From Asterochloris sp. CNOR1 (Eukaryota > Chlorophyta > Trebouxiophyceae > Trebouxiales > Trebouxiaceae), in the NCBI GenBank assembly GCA_963969365.1, contig OZ017751.1, positions 868,001 through 932,000 of the forward strand: DNA of 64,000 nucleotides, written 5' to 3'. Positions within the stretch are counted from its first letter, which is position 1. Each line of letters begins with the position of its first letter. This document shows, piece after piece, positions 1-13,200 of this stretch. The notes beneath the pieces were generated by a model, which was not told where the DNA came from, made no database searches, and worked only from the letters and a program-made list of their open reading frames with translations. Made by a program: the position numbers and the translations under genes.

Positions 1-8
1 GGTTGAAG

Positions 9-300
9 GAGCCCACTGCAGATGAAGAGCAACAGCTCAACCATGATTGGGCCAGGTACAGGCAGGTGAAGATGGAGGGGATGCGCGTGACACCAGAGAG
101 CCCACTACAGACAGAGCACTGCAACTCTGGAGTACTGAATACATAGCAACACAGGTGCTGGTGGGGTGGAGGAGGTAGCGGCCACCCCACTGCGGAGCAC
201 AATGCAACTGCTCAAGCACAGGTGCTGATGAAGGCAGGGCGGGTGATGTGACCCCCACTGCAGGCAGAGTGCGCCAGCGTGAGTGTCAGCAACAGCTCCA
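9..300. repeat. Degenerate tandem repeat, about 85-bp period
   Basis: Four imperfect copies, near 9-45, 97-130, 180-222 and 250-300, share a core like CCCACTGCAG followed by an AGAGCA-like stretch and often CAACAGCTC. On the minus strand each core contains a CTGCAG that looks like a splice acceptor, so this is probably the intron after the last visible exon of the minus-strand gene at 715-2236. It resembles the exon-edge copies found elsewhere in the window, but the exon it would copy lies outside the window. Confidence 0.5.
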
Positions 301-714
301 GGGATGCATACATGAGCATGCAAGTGACATGCGTACCAGAACCTGTCTGCAGCAACGTTGCACGACCTCACTATCAGCAGGGGAGGCTGCCAGCGGGGGT
401 CGTGACTGAGACAGGGCGTGCTGCTGAGCATGCAGGGGTCTCAAGCTGTGCTAGCGGGGCAAGCGCGGCCCTCAGTAGGCCACACTGTGCCGACTCAGTC
501 CTAGCTCTAGGCACAGTGCATGCAGGGTTTGCATCAGGTCCTGCCTGCAGTGAACCCCTCAAAGCTGAGTCTCTATGTAATGCAGTGTGCTGAGGGGCAG
601 GTGGCAGCAAAGAATGGGCCGAATGTCTCATTCTGGAGGAAGGCAAAGCAGGGTCATTCATGCGGGGCAGGCCGCAGTGCTGTCCTGGTGTCCGTGGGCT
701 GCACCCTGACTCAC

Positions 715-2236
715 AGGTGGCATTGGTGGTGGCGTTGGTGATGGGGATGGTGAGCGGCTGCCCACTCGTGAGCTGGATGGTCACGGGGTTTGTCTGGGTG
801 ACGACATCACCATAGCCCTGGTTCTGAGCTGAGAAGACGAGCTTGGACACCCACTGCTCGGGGGTGTTGTAGATGGTTCTGGAGGTGTAGTACTGTGTGA
901 TGTTACTCGTCACAAGCTGCAGTGCCAGATGCAGGGCATTCAGTGGACTGCATGCTGACCTGGGTCACAGTTGGCTCCACCCAGGGTGTTTGTCTGTGGG
1001 GTGCAGCCTCATACAATGACACCTGAGTGCAGGTGCCACCGTCTGCTGGGGCCTGGGCATTTCTCCAATCAGGTGCATGCACAGGGCAGGCAGCGCCAGC
1101 AGGACTGCCACACCGCAGGAGTGGTGCCTGCAGGCTGCCTTGAACAGACTGACAGCAACACGCTGGCAGCCTGGCAAGGCTTGACTACGATGCCTGCCTG
1201 TATGGAGGCAACTGAATGTGCAGGGTCAGTATACCCCACTCAGCGGATATAAGCCTGATTGCTGTCGCACACAGATGCATTGCCCTGTCAAGTCTGCAGA
1301 GGCATTGGCCCCAGCCCCTTCCTGGACACTGCTGGCTGGCAGCAGCTGCAGCTGTACTTGCACCTGCTGATGACATCATGCCAGCGTGACACATGCTGCT
1401 GCTCTGCATGCAGCCTGCCTCACCCCGGAGTTGGGCTCGAAAATGATTGATGGCCAGAATGGGTTGTCCGCTGACTTGTACTCGAAGACCCCCGTGGTAG
1501 GCAGGGGCTGCTTCAGGCTGGTGGCATTCTGCACTGTGAGATTGGCCAGCTGCAGCTTGGAGCCGCTTTCAAGCGCGATGGCCCCAGGGACAAAGCCGAA
1601 GTCCAAGGTTGCAGTGCCCACTGCAGCCGAGGGGGACGAGAGGGCTGAGAGCCATACTGGTAATACCGCTAGGGTGTCATGGACCCAGGCATCAAAGGCA
1701 TGGTGACTGCGCAAACTGCAACACATGTGAGAACATGAGATCAAGCCAGCGTGGCATGATGCCAGGTTTCTAGGGGTGCAGGCAGCCACCCTGGGGTCCT
1801 GGTACGCATGAAGATTGATAGCACCTCCGATGATGGTGAGCGACCTGTTGTTGAGCACCACTCCGCCAGAGGGCCAGGTGGACTGTACCAAAGTCACGCT
1901 GCCTGCAGCATTCAGAAGCCCGGGTTGTAGAGCGTGCCTGGGCACAACGACAGAAGTTCTGGCAGCTGCCATGGAACCTGGGCAGCAATTTGGACAGCAA
2001 TGTGTGTGGTGTTAAGTGCAGCCTGCGTATGCTAGATCCTGCTCACCTCCAAGTGCGATGATGCCAGTCTGTGCATTCTGAAGAGCATTTAGGAGCCCTG
2101 GCGAGGTGTAGATGAGGCTAGCGCCGGACCCAAAGAACTGGGCGGCTGCCAATCTGAATGCTCCGCTGCACAGATACAGAAAGGCCGCCAGCGCACAGTG
2201 CAGCCATTGCTGCGGGCTAAGCCTGCGCCGCAGCAT
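715..2236 (-). CDS. Secreted beta-helix-like protein, 5' part
   Basis: The start ATG at 2236 opens a signal peptide: basic MLRRR, then a hydrophobic run ending LAAAQ. Exon 1 is 2047-2236. Later coding pieces are about 1806-1977, 1424-1622 and 715-916. They are rich in Asn, Thr, Ser and small hydrophobic residues, with rungs such as SLTIIGGAINL and KLQLANLTVQNA, typical of right-handed parallel beta-helix or adhesin-like extracellular proteins. Several Asn-X-Ser/Thr sites fit N-glycosylation. The piece at 715-916 ends in a good GTGAGT donor, so the gene continues leftwards, probably past the edge. The junction between the second and third exons is unresolved. I see no catalytic motif; a cell-wall or surface role is inferred only from the signal peptide and composition. 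Confidence 0.55.
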
Positions 2237-3238
2237 GCCGCTGCCGGCACGCAGCTGCTGATCAACCAAAGCTCATGTCTGTGCCCCACCCACGCCTGCG
2301 CAGCGCCGCATGCTGTCTGCCATCATGTAGCTGAGCTGCCTTTGTGACCTCTGCAACAGGTTCCCTCAGATGTCTGCCAGCAACTGAGCTCCTCTAGGAT
2401 TCAGCTTTGTCAGACAGACAAAGAGTGGGAGCAGAGCTGAGCAGAGGGCTTGTCGAAGAAGGAGTCAAGACGGAGGGCTGAATGGGACTGGCGCAAAGAC
2501 CAATGCGCAAGACCGAAGTGCGCGGCGGTCAGTGGTGGTCTTACCCATGCGACCCCAATCAGCAGCAAGAAAAATAGAGTTGTTGTAGAGCTTTTGATGG
2601 TGATGCCATTCGACAGGCCATGACAGCAAAATACATGGCTCTGTGTCAGATGAGCCTCAGATGTGGAGGGAAGCTTGCGGCATGTGCAAGGCTAGCCATC
2701 ACCTCAGCTGTGCTACAGGATCACCCGGCGACTCACAACATGCAGTGCTCCTTTGCGGCTTCTTTAGAATCAATGCTGATCAAGCTTTGGTTCTGCAGAT
2801 GTCTGCAAAGAGCCGTCTAGGAACCACAAGGTTAGCTCCAGACAGGGGTGCCATAAACCTCCAGGGAGCTGCAGCATTTTCTGAAAGCGCTCCAGCCAGG
2901 CCAGCAGCTGCTGCTGCGTCATGCAGGGTATCACGCGGTCGCAGATGCGGCCCTCCAAGCATCAAGACCGGGCACCTCGTGTGCGGCATTTCCAATTCTT
3001 CATGCGGAACTTCTCCGTCCTGAATGAGCTACATCACCCCACTGAATGAGGCTTAAAGCGCCAGGCAGGTCAATTCACCTTTTGCTGGGGACTCTGTGCA
3101 GAACTGCACTGCAGGACACAGTACACCATTTCTTTGTTCAGTGCTGCTCGTCTTTGGAAAGAGCCCTTGTCAGAATGAGCCTAGTTGGCAGGGGACCTGT
3201 AATGTGCTGTACAGGCTCTCGGCATGCGCTACAGCCTG
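2237..3238. other. Intergenic, no gene seen
   Basis: I find no open frame here with recognisable family features or consistent splice structure. It is upstream sequence of the minus-strand secreted-protein gene and flank of the retrotransposon remnant. Older, unrecognisable 5' retrotransposon sequence may lie in the right half. Confidence 0.4.
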
Positions 3239-4006
3239 AGAGCACTAGATCCAGCAAATTTCAACTCTTGGGCGTAGCTGCCAGATATTTGGCAGTGCAG
3301 ATCTGAGAGGAAATTTCTGGGAGTGAAACGCACCACGCACCACTTGATTGCCCTGGCTGAGTTTGGCAGATATCCGCTTGCTGTGCATTGGCAAAAACAA
3401 GTTGACAAGTTCAGGCTGCGCATTTGCAATGTCACTCGCACTGCATCTGACAACCCACTGTTCTGGGCGATGTTTGACGGCACACCCAATGTGGAAAACC
3501 TTAGGCTCCTGCGTACCCCTGCTGGATTTGCTGCCTTGCAGGCCCGCGGGAGGCCTGCCAACGCCCCCAGCACAGAGCCCCATGAGCAGCTCTTTGCGGA
3601 GAAGTCAGACAGCGCCGTGGCAGCGTACAAGCAGATGTGCGGCTTCACCGCAGCGTACACCATGCAACCTTACGTCCAGCAGATCAGAGGCTACAGACTG
3701 CGCAAATCAATGGCTCAGATCCGCTGCAGCAGCCACAGGCTGAGAGTTGAGACAGGCCGCTACACATCAGAAGCCAGACACGAGAGGACTTGCCGCCTCT
3801 GCACATCAGCAACTGCCATAGAAGACGAGCAGCACATCTTGCTGCACTGTCCCCAGCTTGATGACCTGCGCAACGCCCACAGCCACTTACTCCAGACGCC
3901 AGGACAGATTCTGACAGACCTCTTTGATGACCATCCCCCAATTTTGCTTGCTAAGTATGTGCGTGCAGCGCTGCTTATGCATCGATCAGTGCTGCTTTTG
4001 CCATGA
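3239..4006 (+). mobile_element. Non-LTR retrotransposon 3' remnant (RT C-terminus)
   Basis: The frame reads KFLGVKRTTHHLIALAEFGR and then a basic region, which is the usual segment after the reverse-transcriptase core in LINE-like elements. It ends with an RT-associated zinc-binding motif: CRLC near 3800, then EDEQHILLHC, i.e. C-x2-C ... H-x4-C. An in-frame TAG at 3275 interrupts the upstream continuation, and no palm domain or endonuclease can be seen to the left, so this is a 5'-truncated, dead copy. The frame from 3311 to the stop at 4006 is intact for about 230 codons, which is long for a decayed element. It ends about 220 bp before the transhydrogenase start codon and may contribute to that promoter. 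Confidence 0.75.
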
Positions 4007-4227
4007 TTATATGTATCTGTCAGTCCCATGCCCGTTCATTGTGGCCCCCGGACTTTACATCCATTCTATCTCTTTTTCTAGGAAGATTAGGTCACTATCC
4101 TTTGACCAGCTCTGGCAGCACTCATTGGCATACCATGCGTTTCCGAGAAGCGCTGGAATGACATGCGCATCTCTGCTCTGCAATATCAGCTTGTTGCATT
4201 CCCCCCCGCTTAGATCAGGCTGTCAGC

Positions 4228-7200
4228 ATGCTGAAGCTCCTGCTGCCAAGGCGCAGCAGGGACACAGCCTGGCGGCAGCTAGCCTCATGGCAGGCTGTAT
4301 CAGGGCTCAAGCCCAGCCTGCTGAGGCGCTTGACAACGAGCCCACAGCAGCCAATTCCCTATGGCGAGCTGGGCATTGGTGGGCCACCCTAGCCAGGATC
4401 TATATACGCATCTGCTGCTCGGAAACACCCATGGCAGATCCGTGACATTAGCTCTTTCCTTGCAGGTGTGCCAAAGGAAACATCTGATCTGGAGAAGCGT
4501 GTGGCACTAAGTCCTGCGTCAGTAGCTGTGCTCAGGAAAGCTGGGTTCAAAGCTGTGCTTGTGGAGGAAGGTGCTGGTCATGGAGCACAATTTACAGTGA
4601 GTGCGCCTCTCACTTGCAAGCTCAGCCCTCTGCTGTGGGCTTAAGCATACCTTGCATGGTGCATTGAAGTCCTGGGGTGAGGCAACATCTTGTTTGGAGG
4701 CCTCCGCCTGTCTGGGCTGCAAACACAACTTTCTGTTGTCCATGCTGCACGCTTGTCAGGATGATGGCTTTGCAGGATGCTGACTATGCAGCAGCAGGGG
4801 CCATCATTGCCAGCGCCCAGGCAGCTTTTGAGCAAGACGTCATTCTCAAAGTGCGCCCACCCACAGAGGGGCAGGAGAGCAACCTGTTCCAGAAGCACGC
4901 AAGGTGAAATAGCCTTTTCAACTGGGTTCTTTCCTGAGCCTCCAGTGCCATTGTGAGCAGCAACTGACTTTCCAGCAGCTGGGCATGTGGATCTCTCCAT
5001 GCAGCCTGGCACATAGCTGCATTGCTACCCTCTGACTCCAATGAATGCGTGCTGCAGGCTCATAAGCTACATCTACCCTGCACGCAACGAGGGCCTGCTG
5101 ACAGCCCTGCAGCACAAGCAGATGACTGTGGTTGGTGAGCTGCCTACACATCCCCAGATGTCCCGCTGCCAAACAAAATGCACATGCTTGCTGTGATGTG
5201 ACGATGGCGCACCTGCGTGCAGGCATGGATTGCATCCCCAGGACTCTGAGGTGCGTGACAGGCCCAGCATACTTGACTGTCTGCAAAGCAGACCTGTCTG
5301 ACCTGTGGCTGTTCACGTCTACAGCCGAGCACAGACCTTTGACTCCCTGAGCTCAATGGCAAACATTGCTGGCTACCGAGCAGTGGTGGAGGCTGCCAAT
5401 CAGTTTGGAAGGTTCTTTACGGGGCAGATCACTGCTGCTGGTGCGCCAAACACTTCTGCTCCCTACCCGCAAAAGCTGTGCTGGCAGGCCATGTGTTGGA
5501 GTGATCAAGCCCGATATGCCCAGTGATTCTTGTCACCCTCTGCCACAGTCTGCAACTTTGCCTCACCCCTATCTTAGCTTGCAGGGCGTGTGCCTCCAGC
5601 CAAGGTTCTGGTCATTGGTGGAGGAGTAGCCGGTCTGTCAGCCATCAGCACAGCCAAGAACATGGGAGCAGTGGTTCGAGTGTTTGATACAAGGCAGGCA
5701 GCCCATCACCAGCTGGAACCTGCCTTGCAGGGACTTGCAAGTTGCACATCATGCCAGCTTCAAACAGTGAAGTAGCTCAAGTGCTGTTGCTCAGTTGCCT
5801 GACAAGGCAGCAGACGAAACGGTGGGCTGCACCCCTGACTCAGGGAAACTTCACAAGCCCTCTCCCCTTGTGCAACTTGTGCAGGGCTGCGGTGGCGGAG
5901 CAGGCCAAGTCCCTGGGCGCAGAATTTTTGACTGTGCACCTGAAGGAGAGTGGAGAGGGTCAGGTTGGTCATGCTAGCAGACCAGATCAATCCTTATGTC
6001 TCCTAAAGTGAACATGTTCAAACCTTAACAAGAATGATGTTCTTTGCGTGCAACATGCAGGGAGGGTATGCCAAGGAGATGTCGCCAGAGTTCATTGCTG
6101 CAGAGGTGAGCTGCAGAATGCACAAAGCAGTCTGATCCATGTCCTACCACTGCTGCATATTGCGCTTACCAAAGTGGGCCGCTCGCACCAGACACCACCA
6201 ACAGGCCATGGCCTCCTTGAGCATACCCAAGTCAAGGATCCACCAGCTGCCTCCAACCCAATGGCTGCCTGCCCATAGATGGAGCTGCTCTGTCAGCAAG
6301 GCTGCAAGACAGTCATGCACACTCCTGCTGCCCACCGGCCTGTGCCTGTTGACAGAGCACCCCAGGCAGTCAGCCAGGTCAACAAGCTGAGCCGCGCACC
6401 TGAAATCTCGTCTGTGTGATCAGCAATGCAGGAAGATGGGCTCAGTGCAAGGCCCCTCCCTTCAGGCAAACCTTCATGCCCACAAGTTTGTCCTTTAAGT
6501 AGCGTCTCGAGCTTGGCTCACATGCCTGCTGGCTCCATTCCCCTCCCCTCCCCACTGCTGGCAGCAGGATGGAGCCAAAAACAGACCCACCCTGCATCCT
6601 GCCGGCAGGTGGACCTCTTCCAGCAGCATGCCGGGAACCTGGCTCTGGCCCAGGCCAGCTGAGGAACAGACTTGGCTCCAGCAGCAACCAAGCGGCAAAG
6701 GGCTTACTGCATCTTGCCCCGGCCCCTGCCTACAGATGGAGCTGTTCAGGCAGCAGGCCCGGGACGTTGACATTATCATCACGACCGCCCTCGTACCCGG
6801 CAAGAAGGCCCCTCTGCTCATTACGAAGGACATGGTGGAGCTCATGAAGCCAGGGTCTGTGCTGGTGGACCTGGCTGCTGAGACAGGGGGCAACGTGGAG
6901 GTCACACGGCCAAACGAGGTGGTTAATCACAAGGTGGGTCACGATGCAAGGCGCATTGTGTCTGCTTTGATGACAGTGGGCCAGGGCCAGAGGGCACTGC
7001 AGCATGTGTTTAGCTTGCGTATGGTCTGCTAAGTTTGAGAAGGAACGTGAGGTCACGCAGCCAACTGAGGTGGTCAAACACAAGACGGGGCGCGCCACAG
7101 GGCATGGGTGGCCTGCCTGAGGTGGCTGCTCGTGTCTCCAGAAGGCAGTAGACGTGCATCAAGTGGCTGTTGGTGGTTGACAGCTTGTGGGGGTCCAGGC

Positions 7201-10200
7201 TTGTGGGGTCCAGACAGCTGCAGCGGGAAGGGGCAGCAACATGTGCAGACCTTGTCAGTGAAGAACTGAGCGCTGATGTGTACATGCCTGGCTGCACAAT
7301 GGTTGATGCAACTCACAGCTGACATGACAGAGCGAAGAGTGGTAGCCGTCCCTTCTCCCTGGTGCTGGTCACCGGCGTGCAGCATTGGCATGCCGAGCAC
7401 CGCCTTGCTGCTGGGACCTCTCAGCACCCCCTGCAATGACAAAGAGCCAGCACACTACTTACCTGCTGCAGGGCTGCATCTGCATTGCCTGCCTGAATGT
7501 GTCTGGCTGCCAGTCCATAGGGCTGTGGTCCCGCTTTGTCAAGCCCCATGAGTGTGTGCCCAAGGCTGCATGTGGTGGGCCCCTTGGGGTCTAAGTGATG
7601 CAACAGAGAGCACTTGAATCCATGCTGACTGCCTGGGCAGGCTTGGTACTGCTGTAGGGCTGATGCTCCACACAGTTCGCACCCCTCCACAGCATTTGCG
7701 GTCTGGCTGCTGGCTCACGGTCAGCGCACACTGCAAAGCAGCTGCCAAGCCACTCGGCTTGTTGCATAGAGCATATCACTGCCAGAGGCCGCAGAAGCGC
7801 AACTGCATCAGCCACACAGAGCCCTTATCTGTGCTCCCTACCTGAGACCCATGTGTCTGCAGGCCCAGAGCTGCACAGAACCCAGAGCAAGCCACCTTGG
7901 TCTGCATGCTGCAGCCCGTTGCGTGACGTGTCTGGCTGCAGGGCTTACCTACTGCTCTGACGGGGTCAGTCACTGTCTCAGGCACTGGGGCATCAGTCGT
8001 TTGTTGATTGCCTGCAGGGGCGCATCTGCATCGGCTACACAGACCTGCCTTCCCGGCTGGCCACCCAGTCGAGCACCCTGTACAGCAACAACATCTCCAA
8101 GTTCCTGCTGTCCATGGGCCCCTTCACGGGGCACAAGGGCCACTTCTGCATTGACCCCAGGGACGATGCAGTCCAGGGGGCACTGATCCTGGAAGACGGC
8201 CAGATGAAGTGGCCTGCCCCGCAGCTCAAGGTGAGGCACCATTGTGTGCAAGAGTGCGTGAGTCGACTCCATGGGCTAGTTGTTGCTGTTTGCTGGTTGG
8301 CGTGTCACAGAGGCGAGGGGAACAAGGCAGGCCCCACCCAGCATGCAGTCAGCGGCCCCTGCATTGACCCCAAGGGAAGCTGTCGTTGGAGGGCCACTGG
8401 AGCTCAGGGACAGAGGGGTTCACCCTTTCATGGCTGAAGTGCAGCTGCCGGGCAGATCAAGAAAAGGCCAGCACTGCTGTACACCCTGGATCAGCATTCC
8501 TGCCTGTGAGGGACTTGGTCTCCCTGAGAGATGCATGGCCCTCACATTTGCTGGAAACTGAGCTTGCATGGAAGCTGTGTCCGCAGGCAGCGCTCCTTGC
8601 CTGTGGGCTTTGCATGCCTGGTAGACAGGGGCCTCGCTGTCTTTGCAGGCAGCTCGCCGCCATGTCTGAGATTATATCCTGTGGAGTGTTTCCGTCGGAC
8701 ACCCCAGAACGAAGGCAGCTTTTCGCTGGCTGGCGTCACCTCCAACCACCACGAGTCGTGCAGGATCCAGCTTCCAAGTCAGAAACTGCCAGCAAGCTGA
8801 CCCAGCCAGCGCTGTGTGCCCCATGTGCAGGCCCCCCCCCAGGCCCCTCAACCCCAGGCTCTCACAAAGGAGGAGGCAGGGCCAGTCGACTTGTATCGGC
8901 CCACCCTGCAGAACGCGCTGACCACCACTGCCGGCCTGGGTGGCATCATGGCCATGGGCATTGCCTCCCCTGGCGCAGCGTTCAGCTCCATGGTGGGCGC
9001 CCTGGCTGCCCTTGTCTGGTCTGGCTCTGCATGGGCAGTGCCTTGCTGTGCACAGCACTCAGCTCCACAGGGGTTGCAGGGGCTTGTGAGGAGGGCATAG
9101 TCAGCCTGTAGGCAGCAGCTCCCTGATGGACGCCCTGCCTTGTGTCAGCTGTGTTTGCTCTTCCTGACAAGGAATGCACTTGGCTAAGCTTTGAGCTCCA
9201 TGATGGTGCTCTGCGCTGGCATGGCTTGGCTTGCCTTGCCTGAGGGCAGCCAGACCTTGTTCATGTGCAGCCTGCCGAGCACGGGGTGTCAGCTCTTGTA
9301 TCCCCGCCTGAGGCTGACTGTGCAGATTTGGGCCTGCCCACCAGCATCAGAGCAGGCTGTCCAGCATCAGAGGGCGTCTGCTCCTCATGCTCAGCACTTG
9401 TCTCCATTGTTGCTGCTGCAGTCCAGGGTGGCAAGAGGGGCTTCTAGCCTGCTCAGCGTCCTGGTGAGGGCCGGACTGCTGCAGAGTCTGTTCCCAAAGC
9501 CCAGCAGGCCCAGGTGTCCTCATGCACCATCTGACTCTCTGCCACGCCTGGCTGCCACCTGTCCCCTGTGCTGCTGCCTGATCCCTTGACCAGACCCACA
9601 CTGCTGGTGCTCCTGCAGGTGACCAACTTTGGGCTGGCCAGCATCTGCGGGTACCAGACGGTCTGGGGCGTGACCCCGGCCCTGCACTCCCCCCTCATGA
9701 GCGTGACCAATGCCATCTCCGGCGTGACTGCTGTGGGAGGCATGCTGGTCATGGGCGGGGGCCTGCTCCCATCCACACCCTCCCAGGTGCGCTGCAGAAC
9801 GCTTGGCTGCACTGGCCCCAGCACCTGCAGGCAGCAGCTGCTCACCAGTGGCTCTGGGCCCAGGCTGACGAGGCTGCCTTGGGAGAGCAGGTGCGCGGGC
9901 GGCATGCCGCAGGCTGACAGTGCTGCTCAGATTGCTGGAGAGCTAGACGTTGTGGCTGATGCGCCGAATGGCCTGGCAGCAAGCAGAGATACATGCATAC
10001 AGGCCTGCCTCCCTGATGGCTGGGTTGCTGCACCCTCAGGCGCAGCGCTGTGAGAGTCTCACTGGCGGGCAGGCTGCCTTCTGCAGCCTTTCAGGGGCTC
10101 TGCACTGCACAGCAGATTGCCAGACCTGCAGCCAACAGACATATGGCAACTCCAGAGATGAGTTCAAGAGGCCGAGTAGCCAGCAAAGCAGTGCTTGGCC

Positions 10201-13200
10201 TGAGAGCACCAGCGAGAGTGAGCCTGTCTGGTCGGAGGCCCTGCTGTTGACAGCTACAAAGTCTCAAGAGGTGTCTTTGCCTGGCGACTGTGCAGGTCCT
10301 GGCAGCCACTGCCGTCCTTGCCTCAGCCGTGAACATTGGCGGCGGCTTCACCGTCACCCAGCGCATGCTCAACATGTTCAGGCGCCCGACAGATCCCAAA
10401 GAGTATAACTACCTGTACGCTGTGCCTGGGGCAGCCCTGGTGGGCGCCTATGCTGCTGGTTACATGGCAGGTGAGCTGCAGACTGTACTGCTGATCTGAG
10501 ACCCACAGGTCAACCCCTTGGACAAGCCAGCAGCAGCTTGACAGCGCGTTGCGAGCTGCAGCCCACACTGCTTGAGCACAGAGGCTTCATCTCATTGGGG
10601 CCTGGGTGCAGGCCCATGTCTGCCTTTACCAAACTCTTGGATGGAGCGACGCCTGCATCCCTGAGCTGCAGATTTTATAACACCAGGCGTTTTCAGCTTG
10701 AAGCTGCACATCAGAAGGGCATCCAGCCTCTGCTGCAGGCCTGCCTGAGATGACCAGCATGGCCTACCTGGCCTCCTCAGGCCTGTGCATTGGCGCCATT
10801 GGCTGCCTGGCCAACCAGAAGACGGCCCGGACAGGCAATGCCCTGGGGCTCATGGGCGTGGCTGGCGGCATTGCTGCCACGCTGGGGGCTGTCGGGGGAG
10901 ATGCACCCTTGTATGGACAGATCGTGGGTGAGCTCTTGTGCATGCAGCATCTTTGCAGGCAAGTTTGCAGGATGGAGTGCATGTCTGCGTCAGGCTGCTC
11001 GCGCACATGCGCTGTCAACTGCTGATGTCGGAAACCGGATCCACCAGAGCGTCACGCAGAGCGTCACGACACCGATGCGGCAGGGGCAGCAGCACCGGGC
11101 AGCGTGCTTTGTGCAGGTGCAGCAGTCACCATTCCTTTCTGGGGCTGCACATGGCCCTCAGGGTTTTCCTGCTCCTGATGGCTGCAGGCGCTCTGGCATC
11201 TGGCGGCGCTCTGGGGGCCTACCTGGCCAAGCGCATGGCCATCACAGACCTGCCCCAGATGGTGGCCGGCTTCCACTCCCTCGTAGGTCAGCGCTGCTCG
11301 TCCCTGCCAGGGAGACCTGTTCAGCACCCAGCAGGCAGCAGCGCATGCAGGCAGTGCACTTGTCCTGGCAAGCAGCAGCCCATGTCACGTCCTTCAGGAG
11401 TGCTGGGGGCTGGCTGGTGGGCCTGTAGCCACAACCTGCTGCATGCTTTGCTGTGCACTGTCTGCCGCCACATTGCTGCATGGGGGCCATGATGTACGTT
11501 CACCTCCGTCCCCGCTCACTGCATGCCCTGCTGTGTGTTTGGGGTCCCAGCCCCCTTTTCCTTCACTCAGCCAATTATATACAGTGCTGCACAGTGTTGA
11601 CATCTGGTGCAGGCCTGGCAGCTGTGGCCACCTCTGTGGCCAGCTACATGGCCCACCCTGCAGCCCTGGCAGACCCTGTGCACCTTACCTCCACCTTCCT
11701 CGGCACCTTTATCGGCGCAGTCACTCTCACAGGTAGCTTTGCTCACGTGGGCATCATCGTCACCCTGCAGCTATGCCGTGCAGTTTTCTGACGTCTGCCT
11801 GTAGAGGTGTTTGGTCATGGATCCCACTGGGAAGCAGCCTGCATGGCATGGAGTGCTGTGCTTCTGCTGTGCTGGAGCAGACCATGGTTCTGCTGCTAGG
11901 GCTGCCTGGTGTGCCAACCAGTCAGCAGCAGACTGTGGCACGCTGAAGGCCAACCACCTGCTGCTGCAGGTTCAGCTGTGGCCTTTGGCAAGCTGCACAG
12001 CGTGCTCGCCTCCAAGCCGCTGGCCCTGCCCGGCAGGAACTTGATCAACCTGGGACTGGCTGCGGGCAATGTGGCAGCTGCAGGGGTGTTCATGACAACA
12101 GGCAGCCCTGCTGCGGGGCTGGCAGCCCTGGGAGCCACCACCGGCCTGGGCGGGGCCCTGGGCGCACACATGACAGCCTCCATTGGAGGTGAGAACAGAC
12201 CATTGACCAGCTGCTCCCAGCTGAAGGCAGAGCAGAAAAGAGAATGCTCAGCTTATCTGCATACAGCGCTGCACACCGGTGCCATCTGGGCCGACGTGTG
12301 CCTGGCATGCAGCCCCGAAACAGCGCTGCCCCATGCAGCCCAGGGTAGGAAGCGCGCTTGGCCCTGCCCCACAGCTGTGCTGCCTGACCCTGCTGGCTCC
12401 CCTGCAGGCGCTGACATGCCGGTGGTGATCACTTTGCTCAACTCCTACTCGGGGTATGCGCTGTGCGCCGAGGGCTTCATGCTGGGCAACGACATGCTGA
12501 CCACAGTGGGGGCACTCATTGGGTCCTCGGGGGCCATCCTGTCCTACATCATGTGCAAGGTGGGGCACTGCACCGGCCAGCAGGCTTCTCCTGCGGCACA
12601 GCGGCCAGCATCTGCTGTGCTGCTTGCACATCAACTCGGAGATCCCCTGTTACCACCTTGCAGAGGACTGCTCATGTGGCTTCTGGATTTCAAACAGCAC
12701 AGGCCGAGCAGGCCTGCACATGGCTTGCATGAACCCCTCAAAGGGCCTTCTCAGCAACACCTTGTCACAGGGCCTGCCCAGTAGGGACAAGGGGTCTCTC
12801 AAAGCCGCCGCCTGCCAAGCGCTCACAGAAGTGCCTTGCTCCTGTCAGCTCCCCTGTGCAAATCTGCCCAGCGCTCACAGGAGCGCCTGGCGCCTGCCAG
12901 CTCCCCTGCTCAGCCCTGCCCCCTGGCAGACAGCCCACAACACGTGCTTGCTCCCTCCACCTGCTGCCCATGGAGGTCCTGTCCGGCCCTGTCCCAGCCC
13001 GCACCTGTCACTGCTGCAGGCAATGAATCGGTCCCTGGCCAACGTCATTCTCGGTGGCTACAGCACGACAGTGACTGCCCAGGTCAAGGGGGAGGCCCTA
13101 CAGCACCAGGAGGTGGATGTGGCGGGGGCAGTGGATGCTCTCACCAATGCGCGCAGCATCATCATCGTGAGCCACAGAATTAGTTAGGTGCTTCATCGTC

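Noticed and set aside
3924-4445. 173-codon frame before NNT
   Set aside because: The transit peptide is read in another frame from ATG 4228 and joins exactly to the conserved VPKET exon.
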